From Pseudomonadota bacterium (GTDB taxonomy: Bacteria; Pseudomonadota; Gammaproteobacteria; Xanthomonadales; Xanthomonadaceae), in the NCBI GenBank assembly GCA_018242445.1, contig JAFEBW010000039.1, positions 1-64,000 on the forward strand: DNA of 64,000 nucleotides, in the 5' to 3' direction. Position 1 is the stretch's first letter, and each line of letters begins with the position of its first letter. A model generated the notes under the pieces. That model was not told the origin of the DNA. It made no database searches and saw nothing but the letters and a program-made list of their open reading frames with translations. Made by a program: the position numbers and the translations under genes. Below are positions 58,265 through 64,000 of this stretch, one piece after another.

Positions 58265-58443
58265 GGCGGGTGCTCGGACGTGGGAAAGAAAGCAGAAATT
58301 CGAGGGGCGAACCGATCGCTTGCGCGATCGATTCGTGACCGGTCATCCATGGCCGACTGGCAACGCTGCATGAATCAGCGTCGTCATCGACGGCATCGAC
58401 GACCCGGATGGCGCCGGGGAAACCGGCACGCTCCTGGCAGAGT

Positions 58444-58475
58444 GTTGAGAAAGTGCTTTCCTGCACTTACTCAAC
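58444..58475. repeat. Long hairpin between the anti-sigma gene and degP
   Basis: GTTGAG-A-AAGTGC faces GCACTT-A-CTCAAC around a TTTCCT loop, 12 pairs with one mismatch. A further TTTCTCAAC at about 58510-58518 is the complement of the hairpin's GTTGAGAAA. No T-run follows, so it is not a simple terminator. It could be a small inverted-repeat element or an RNA structure. The rest of 58265-58617 has no gene. Confidence 0.6.
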
Positions 58476-58617
58476 TGGCCATCCATCCTTGGATCGCAGC
58501 AGCAGGCTGTTTCTCAACGGCCTGCCAGCGCTGGCAAAGTCGCAGGTTCGTTCATTCCGAAGTCAAAAACGCGGCTTCGCCTCATCGCCGGCCGAAGGCC
58601 AAGCCTCGAGACGACGC

Positions 58618-59340
58618 TCAAGGCCCCGCAGGCCATGACACGGTGCGCACCGCATCGCTGCCTTGATGGACCGCATCCTCGGTGAAGATGTCGCGGGTTT
58701 CGCCGGTTTTCTTGTCTTGCAGGTAGGCGGCCAGATCAGGGTCGATGGCGTAGGGTTCCGGGAACGGCTGGAATCGGGATGGCTGCGCCGACGCCGGGGC
58801 ATTGGCCAGCACCGGGCGCAGCGGCTGGCGGTACGCCGTCACCACGCCGGAACGCACCGGAATCGGCAACTGGATCGGCTGGATCGCAGGCTCCGGCGTC
58901 GCCAAGGTGGTGCGGGCGATCGGCATGACCTCCGGAGCGGTGCGCTGGCCGAGGGTGATCTTCGGCACCGGCGCCCAGTGCGGCGCGCGCGCGGTGTTGA
59001 ACACGAACAGCCCCGCCACCGCCAGCGAAGCCGCCATCGCAAGCCCGCCGGCCCAACGCAGGTGGCGACGGCCGAAACCGGTGGCAACCGCCGGCGCGGC
59101 CTCGATGGCGCCCATGACGCGCGCCGGGAAACCCGTCGGCAATGGCTGCGCCGTCTTGCGCATCGCACCCGACAGCAACTGCCAGCGTTCCCAGCGCGCG
59201 CGCAGGGCCTCGTCGTGGGCCAGGCGTTGCAGCAGGAAACGCGAACGATCGGCATCGAGTTCGCCGTCCATGAAGGCGGACAGGTCTTCGAGCAGATCGT
59301 CGCTGATCGGCGGACCGTGGTTGGCTGGCGACTGACTCAT
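58618..59340 (-). CDS. rseA: Sigma-E anti-sigma factor, RseA/MucA-like
   Basis: 240 residues. N-terminal anti-sigma domain (ISDDLLEDLSAFMDGELDAD, RWQLLSGAMR), one transmembrane segment (WAGGLAMAASLAVAGLFVF, about 97-115) and a periplasmic Pro-rich domain ending in YAIDPDLAAYLQDKKTGETR. It should hold RpoE at the membrane until regulated proteolysis. Its start overlaps the rpoE stop as ATGA, ensuring balanced synthesis. Confidence 0.9.
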   Translation of the reverse strand: MSQSPANHGPPISDDLLEDLSAFMDGELDADRSRFLLQRLAHDEALRARWERWQLLSGAMRKTAQPLPTGFPARVMGAIEAAPAVATGFGRRHLRWAGGLAMAASLAVAGLFVFNTARAPHWAPVPKITLGQRTAPEVMPIARTTLATPEPAIQPIQLPIPVRSGVVTAYRQPLRPVLANAPASAQPSRFQPFPEPYAIDPDLAAYLQDKKTGETRDIFTEDAVHQGSDAVRTVSWPAGP

Positions 59341-59930
59341 GGACGCACCCGTTCGGAATCCAGCAGGGGACGCAGCTTCTGATCGATCGCCTCGCGCGCA
59401 CGGAAGATGCGCGAACGCACCGTGCCGATCGGGCAGCCCATGCGTTCGGCGATCTCCTCGTAACTCAGGCCATCGACCTCGCGCAAGCTCACCGCGATGC
59501 GCAGTTCTTCGGGCAGATCGGCCACCGTGTCGGCCACCGTCTGCTCGATCTCCTGCCGCAGCAATTCGTGCTCGGGGGTGTCGTCGTCGCGCAGGCGCGC
59601 GGCGCCGGCGAAGTTGACCGCATCGGCCACGTCGATGTCCTCGGCGGGCGGGCGGCGGTTGGATGCGACGAGGTGGTTCTTGGCGGTGTTCACGGCGATC
59701 CGGTAGAGCCAGGTGTAGAACTGCGCATCGCCGCGGAAGTTCGCCAGCGCTTTCCACGCGCGGACGAAGGTGTCCTGTGCGACGTCCTGGCACTCGTTCC
59801 AGTCGTGCACGTATCGCCCGATCAGCGCCACGACCCGGCTCTGGTACTTGCGCACCAGCAGGTCGAAGGCTGCCCGGTCGCCGCGCTGCACGCGCTTGAC
59901 CAGTGCCTGGTCCAGTTCGTTCTCGCCCAT
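59337..59930 (-). CDS. rpoE: ECF sigma factor RpoE (sigma-E/AlgU)
   Basis: 197-residue extracytoplasmic-stress sigma factor. Region 2: LVRKYQSRVVALIGRYVHDW and DVAQDTFVRAWKALANFRGD, AQFYTWLYRIAVNTAKN. Region 4: LPEELRIAVSLREVDGLSYE, EIAERMGCPIGTVRSRIFRA. It directs envelope-stress genes, probably including mucD. A sigma-E type promoter lies upstream, so autoregulation is likely. Confidence 0.97.
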   Translation of the reverse strand: MGENELDQALVKRVQRGDRAAFDLLVRKYQSRVVALIGRYVHDWNECQDVAQDTFVRAWKALANFRGDAQFYTWLYRIAVNTAKNHLVASNRRPPAEDIDVADAVNFAGAARLRDDDTPEHELLRQEIEQTVADTVADLPEELRIAVSLREVDGLSYEEIAERMGCPIGTVRSRIFRAREAIDQKLRPLLDSERVRP

Positions 59931-59970
59931 CCGTGCCCTGTCTCCTTAGCGCACGGCCTGGGTTGCAGAC

Positions 59971-59998
59971 AGTGACCGCGCGCCGTGGCGAAAGTTCC
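59971..59998 (-). promoter_or_regulatory. Candidate sigma-E promoter of rpoE
   Basis: On the minus strand GGAACTT (59998-59992), 16-bp spacer, TCACT (59975-59971), 41 bp before the rpoE start. GGAACTT is a perfect sigma-E -35 element; the -10 deviates from TCTGA. Confidence 0.65.
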
Positions 59999-60185
59999 CG
60001 CGACGCACGACCCCAGCCGTACCCGTGGCCGTGTGTGAGTGCGGATGATACGGTCATTGCGCCTCCGAGCACGGGACCGGCGATCGCTGGCCCGCATTTG
60101 GAGCCAAGGCTCCGCAACGATCGGCTACCCTGCCCGTACGCGCAGGGTCGAAATGCGCCACGCCCGCCCTTTCCGAGAACGCCGC

Positions 60186-62249
60186 ATGCTTTTCGATGGT
60201 CTCCGCTTCCGCCACTGGCGCACCGAGCTGCGCGCCGATGGCATCGTGCTGCTCACCCTCGACCGCGCCGACGCGCCGGTCAACGCGATCTCGCAGGCGG
60301 TGCTCGACGAACTGGAGCTGATCGTCGAACGCATCGCCATCGAACCGCCGAAGGCCGTGGTGATCCATTCGGCCAAGCCCGGCGGTTTCGCTCCCGGCGC
60401 CGATGTGAAGGAGTTCCAGAGCTTCGATGCCAAAGGACGCATCGACGACGTGTTGCGTCGCGGGCAGTCGATCTACAACAAGCTCGCCAGCCTGCCATTG
60501 CCCACCGTCGCCGCCGTGCACGGCCATTGCATGGGCGGCGGCGCCGAGCTGGCGCTGGCCTGCCGGCATCGGGTCGCCAGCAATGCGGCCGATACCCGCA
60601 TCGCCCTGCCGGAGATCAAGCTGGGCATCTATCCGGGCTGGGGCGGCAGCGTGCGCTTGCCGCGCATGATCGGCGCGCCGGCGGCGATGGACTTGATGCT
60701 GACCGGCCGCAGCGTCTCGGCCAAGGCGGCGCTGGCGCTGGGGCTGGTGGACAAGCTCGCCGAGCCGTCCTTGTTGCTGGACGTGGCCATCGAGGTGGCC
60801 GGCCGCCGCCCGCAGCGCCCGTTCAAGACGCAAGCTCTGGCGTGGGCGAGCAACATCTGGATCGCGCGGCAGGTCCTCGCGCCGATGCTGGTCAAGCAGG
60901 TCGCGCGCAAGGCGCGCAAGGAACATTACCCCGCACCATTCGTTTTGATCGAAACGTGGAAACGCAGCGGCGGCGGCATGAGCGCCTTGCTGAAGGCCGA
61001 GGCGAAATCGGTCGCGAAACTGGCCAAGACTCCCACCGCGCGCAACCTCGTGCGGGTGTTCTTCCTGCACGATCGCCTGAAAGGCCTCGGCGGCAAGGAT
61101 CGCGGCGACAAGGCCGGCGGCATCGAGCACGTGCATGTGATCGGCGCCGGCGTGATGGGCGGCGACATCGCCGCATGGTGCGCGTACAAGGGCTTCGACG
61201 TGACCTTGCAGGATCGCGAGATGCGCTACATCGAGCCGGCCCTGCAACGCGCCGATGCGCTGTACGCGAAGAAGGTGAAGGACGAGACGCGGCGCACGCA
61301 AATCCGCGCGCGACTGCAGGCCGATGTGGGCGGGGCCGGCGTGGCGCGCGCGCAACTGGTGATCGAGGCGATCTTCGAGGATCTGCAAGCCAAGCAGGCG
61401 TTGCTCGACGGCATCGAGCCGCAACTGCAACCTGAGGCCATCGTCACCTCGAACACGTCCTCGATCCCGCTCGCCAAACTGGGCGAGAAACTCCTGCAGC
61501 CCGGGCGCTTCGCCGGCCTGCATTACTTCAATCCGGTGGCGATGATGCCGCTGGTGGAAATCGTGCGCCATCCGGGGATCGCGCCTGCGACCGAACAACG
61601 CCTCGCCGCCTTCTGCCGCGCCATCGACAAGCTGCCTCTGCCGGTCGCCGGCAGCCCCGGCTTCCTCGTCAACCGCATCCTGATCCCGTACATGGTCGAG
61701 GCCATGCAGGCGTTCTCGGAAGGCATCCCGGCGCAGGCCATCGACAAGGCCGCGCTGAAATTCGGCATGCCGATGGGGCCGGTGGAACTGGTCGATACCG
61801 TCGGCCTGGACGTGGCCGCGAGCATCGGCAAGATCCTCGGTGAGTTCCTCGGCTTGCAGATGCCCACGGGACTGGAGTCCAAGCTCACCGCCAACCAGCG
61901 CGGGCGCAAGGATGGGCAGGGCTTCTACAAATGGGAGAACGGCAAGGCGATCAAGCAGCCATTGCCCGTCGGCTACAGGATTCCCGACGACCTGGAAGAC
62001 CGCCTGATCCTGCCCATGCTCAACGAAGCGGTGGCCGCCTTGCACGAGGGCGTGGTGGACGATGCCGACCTGCTGGATGCCGGGGTGATCTTCGGCACCG
62101 GCTTCGCGCCCTTCCGCGGCGGCCCGGTCGCGCATATCCGCAGTGTCGGCACCGATGCGTTGCTGGCGAAGCTGCAAGCGCTGCGCTCGACCTACGGCGA
62201 GCGCTTCGCGCCGCGCGCGGGCTGGGACAACCCCGCGTTGCGCGGCTGA
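60186..62249 (+). CDS. fadJ: 3-hydroxyacyl-CoA dehydrogenase / enoyl-CoA hydratase
   Basis: Bifunctional fatty-acid beta-oxidation enzyme, 687 residues. The hydratase domain has the oxyanion loop GHCMGGGAELALACRHR and catalytic E121 and E143 (LPEIKLGIYPGWGG). The dehydrogenase domain starts near 318 with NAD motif VIGAGVMGGDIAAW, then SNTSSIPL, HYFNPVAMMPLVEI and GSPGFLVNRILIPY. The ATG at 60186 is selected by family alignment. The thiolase (fadI) partner is not adjacent. FadB rather than FadJ orthology cannot be excluded. Confidence 0.93.
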   Translation: MLFDGLRFRHWRTELRADGIVLLTLDRADAPVNAISQAVLDELELIVERIAIEPPKAVVIHSAKPGGFAPGADVKEFQSFDAKGRIDDVLRRGQSIYNKLASLPLPTVAAVHGHCMGGGAELALACRHRVASNAADTRIALPEIKLGIYPGWGGSVRLPRMIGAPAAMDLMLTGRSVSAKAALALGLVDKLAEPSLLLDVAIEVAGRRPQRPFKTQALAWASNIWIARQVLAPMLVKQVARKARKEHYPAPFVLIETWKRSGGGMSALLKAEAKSVAKLAKTPTARNLVRVFFLHDRLKGLGGKDRGDKAGGIEHVHVIGAGVMGGDIAAWCAYKGFDVTLQDREMRYIEPALQRADALYAKKVKDETRRTQIRARLQADVGGAGVARAQLVIEAIFEDLQAKQALLDGIEPQLQPEAIVTSNTSSIPLAKLGEKLLQPGRFAGLHYFNPVAMMPLVEIVRHPGIAPATEQRLAAFCRAIDKLPLPVAGSPGFLVNRILIPYMVEAMQAFSEGIPAQAIDKAALKFGMPMGPVELVDTVGLDVAASIGKILGEFLGLQMPTGLESKLTANQRGRKDGQGFYKWENGKAIKQPLPVGYRIPDDLEDRLILPMLNEAVAALHEGVVDDADLLDAGVIFGTGFAPFRGGPVAHIRSVGTDALLAKLQALRSTYGERFAPRAGWDNPALRG

Positions 62250-62259
62250 GCGACGCCGC

Positions 62260-63603
62260 TCAGCCTGCGGCAGCCTTCACCACGCCGGCGAGCCGGTCGA
62301 GCACCGACTCCATCAGCGCCGTATCGTCGGCCTCCACCGTCACCCGCACCACCGGTTCGGTGCCCGATGCGCGGATGAAAGCGCGGCCGCGGCCGGCGAT
62401 CCGCTGCTGCGCGAGCGCCAGTTCCGCGAGCACGGCGGGGTCTTCCGCCGGCTTGGCGCCGCCCGCGAAACGCAGGTTGGCGGTGCGCTGCGGCAATCGC
62501 TGCAAACCCTCCAGCGCCTGCGCCAGGGTCCTGCGCGTGCGCCGCAGCACGTCCAGCACCTGCAAGGCACTGACGATGCCGTCGCCGGTGCTGGCGCGAT
62601 CCAGGCACAGCAGGTGCCCGGAAGCCTCGCCGCCGAGCACGCCGCCGTGTTCGATCAAACCGCGGTGGACATGGCGATCGCCGACGTTCGTGCGCACGAA
62701 GCCGATGCCGCGATCGCCCAGGGCGCGCTCGAATCCGTAGTTGGTCATCAAGGTACCGACTACCGGGCCGCGCAGGCGGCCGCTGGCCTGCCAGTCCAGC
62801 GCCAGCACGTACAGCAGCGCGTCGCCATCGACGACGCGACCCTGCCCATCCACCATCAGCATGCGGTCGCCATCGCCGTCGAAGGCGATGCCCAGATCGC
62901 AGCCGCCGGCGCGCACATGCGCGATCAGCGCCTCCAGGTGGGTGGAACCGACATGGTCGTTGATGTTCAGGCCGTTGGGCGCGATGCCGATCGCCTCGAC
63001 CTGCGCGCCGAGTTCCTCGAACAGGCGCGGGGCGATGTGGTAGGTCGCGCCGTGCGCGCAGTCCACCGCGACGCGCAGGCCCTTGAGATCGAAGTCGCCC
63101 GGCACCGTGGACTTGCAGAACTCCGCGTAGCGCGAGCCGGCACCGGGGATGCGTTCGGCGCGCCCGAGCTGTTCGGAGGCGACGGTGGAAAACGGCGCAT
63201 CCAGCATCGCCTCGATCGCCAGCTCGGTGGCGTCGTCGAGTTTCTCGCCGCGGGCGCTGAAGAACTTGATGCCGTTGTCGTGGTGCGGGTTGTGCGAGGC
63301 GCTGATGACGATGCCGGCATCGGCGCGCAGCGAGTGGGTGAGGAAGGCGATGCCCGGCGTGGGCATCGGCCCGCACAGGTGCACGTCGGCGCCGGCGGCG
63401 ACCAGGCCGGCCTGCAATGCGGACTCGAACATGTAGCCGGAGATGCGGGTGTCCTTGCCGATCACCACCGCCGAGCGCGGGTTGGCGCTCTCCAGCACGC
63501 GCCCGAGCGCCCAGCCGAGCTTGAGCACGAAATCGGCCGAGATCGGCCCCTGCCCGACGTGGCCGCGAATGCCATCGGTGCCGAACCAGCGTCGATTACC
63601 CAT
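62260..63603 (-). CDS. glmM: Phosphoglucosamine mutase
   Basis: Converts GlcN-6-P to GlcN-1-P for UDP-GlcNAc. 447 residues: [14 protein letters not shown] start, phosphoserine S103 in [13 protein letters not shown], metal site [13 protein letters not shown] and the sugar-phosphate loop [13 protein letters not shown]. Complete. It lies downstream of accD on the same strand. Confidence 0.98.
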   Translation of the reverse strand: MGNRRWFGTDGIRGHVGQGPISADFVLKLGWALGRVLESANPRSAVVIGKDTRISGYMFESALQAGLVAAGADVHLCGPMPTPGIAFLTHSLRADAGIVISASHNPHHDNGIKFFSARGEKLDDATELAIEAMLDAPFSTVASEQLGRAERIPGAGSRYAEFCKSTVPGDFDLKGLRVAVDCAHGATYHIAPRLFEELGAQVEAIGIAPNGLNINDHVGSTHLEALIAHVRAGGCDLGIAFDGDGDRMLMVDGQGRVVDGDALLYVLALDWQASGRLRGPVVGTLMTNYGFERALGDRGIGFVRTNVGDRHVHRGLIEHGGVLGGEASGHLLCLDRASTGDGIVSALQVLDVLRRTRRTLAQALEGLQRLPQRTANLRFAGGAKPAEDPAVLAELALAQQRIAGRGRAFIRASGTEPVVRVTVEADDTALMESVLDRLAGVVKAAAG

Positions 63604-63645
63604 GCCTGCGTCTTCCCCTTGAATGTGCGAGCGTGCCGTTGCGAT

Positions 63646-64000
63646 TCAAGGCGCTGCAGCGACCACGGCCGCTTCGACCGGCGCCGGCTTGCGCAGCAAC
63701 AGCGCCAGCAGCGCGGCGATGCGGTCGCGCATTTCGCGGCGATCCACGATCAGGTCGATCGCGCCGTGTTCGAGCAGGAATTCCGAACGCTGGAAACCTT
63801 CCGGCAAGGTCTCGCGCACGGTCTGCTCGATCACCCGCGGCCCGGCGAATCCAATCAGCGCTTGCGGCTCGGCGACGTTCAAGTCGCCCAGCATCGCCAG
63901 GCTCGCCGAGACGCCGCCGGTGGTCGGATGGGTGAGCACGACGATGTAGGGAATGCGCGCCGCGCGCAGGCGACCGAGCGCGGCGGAGGTCTTGGCCATC
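63646..64000 (-). CDS. accD: Acetyl-CoA carboxylase carboxyltransferase subunit beta, C-terminal part
   Basis: The last 117 residues of AccD run off the right edge of the window. Visible landmarks: [60 protein letters not shown] and [15 protein letters not shown]. It forms the malonyl-CoA-producing carboxyltransferase with AccA. The N-terminal zinc domain lies outside. Confidence 0.95.
   Translation of the reverse strand, partial: MAKTSAALGRLRAARIPYIVVLTHPTTGGVSASLAMLGDLNVAEPQALIGFAGPRVIEQTVRETLPEGFQRSEFLLEHGAIDLIVDRREMRDRIAALLALLLRKPAPVEAAVVAAAP

Overview
The window is a 64-kb piece of GC-rich gammaproteobacterial chromosome. The gene set and order point to the Xanthomonadaceae (Lysobacteraceae): rpoE/anti-sigma/mucD next to lepA-lepB-DUF4845-rnc-era-recO, rpsF-rpsR-rplI-dnaB-alr, a solitary rnfB after metG, and many short GC-rich intergenic hairpins and 7-bp tandem arrays. 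The genus cannot be fixed from sequence alone. I see no tRNA, rRNA or CRISPR array; the only structural RNA recognised is tmRNA, with tag ANDDNYALAA.

Layout. 1-8.9 kb: a truncated DUF979 gene, pcp, two secreted or unknown proteins, a secreted alpha/beta hydrolase, dcd, a DUF1287 protein, apbC, metG and rnfB. 9-12.2 kb: typA, then a graveyard of mobile DNA: a tyrosine-integrase fragment, the 3' end of a group II intron (reverse-transcriptase tail plus domains V/VI), and a parDE pair whose toxin frame runs into the intron tail. 12.46-20.6 kb: an 8.1-kb integrated element in the 3' end of ssrA. It has an integrase, an AlpA-like regulator, a split primase (CHC2 module plus TOPRIM-helicase), an SSB, a putative ADP-ribosyltransferase-fold protein and several unknowns, almost all joined by stop/start overlaps. 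20.6-26.7 kb: ssrA, a wax-ester-synthase/DGAT-like acyltransferase, alr, dnaB and rplI-rpsR-rpsF.

27.0-34.4 kb: a small XRE regulator, then a six-gene operon resembling hydrogenase-4 (HyfB, C, E, F, G, I). The large subunit has lost three of the four cysteines that bind NiFe, and no maturation or NuoI-like ferredoxin genes are present. It is therefore best read as an energy-converting-hydrogenase-related (Ehr-like) membrane complex of unknown reaction. 34.7-42.4 kb: thiD, a Bax-inhibitor-1 family protein, a DUF2157 protein, an ETHE1-like MBL hydrolase, mutS, hslR and rplS. 42.4-50.6 kb: two tandem paralogues with degenerate receiver-like N-termini, a methyltransferase, a small acidic protein, a periplasmic cyclophilin, a YdbL/YdbH pair and a receiver-HPt protein. 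50.6-64 kb: recO, era, rnc, DUF4845, lepB, lepA, mucD/degP, rseA/mucA-like, rpoE (with a sigma-E-like promoter), a bifunctional beta-oxidation enzyme, glmM and the 3' part of accD.

The most interesting regions are the Hyf/Ehr-like complex, the ssrA-integrated element (its displaced terminator and repeated integrase arm sites allow its ends to be proposed), the intron/parE fusion, the tandem receiver-like paralogues, and a family of 7-bp tandem arrays and GC hairpins, one pair of which lies in frame inside metG.
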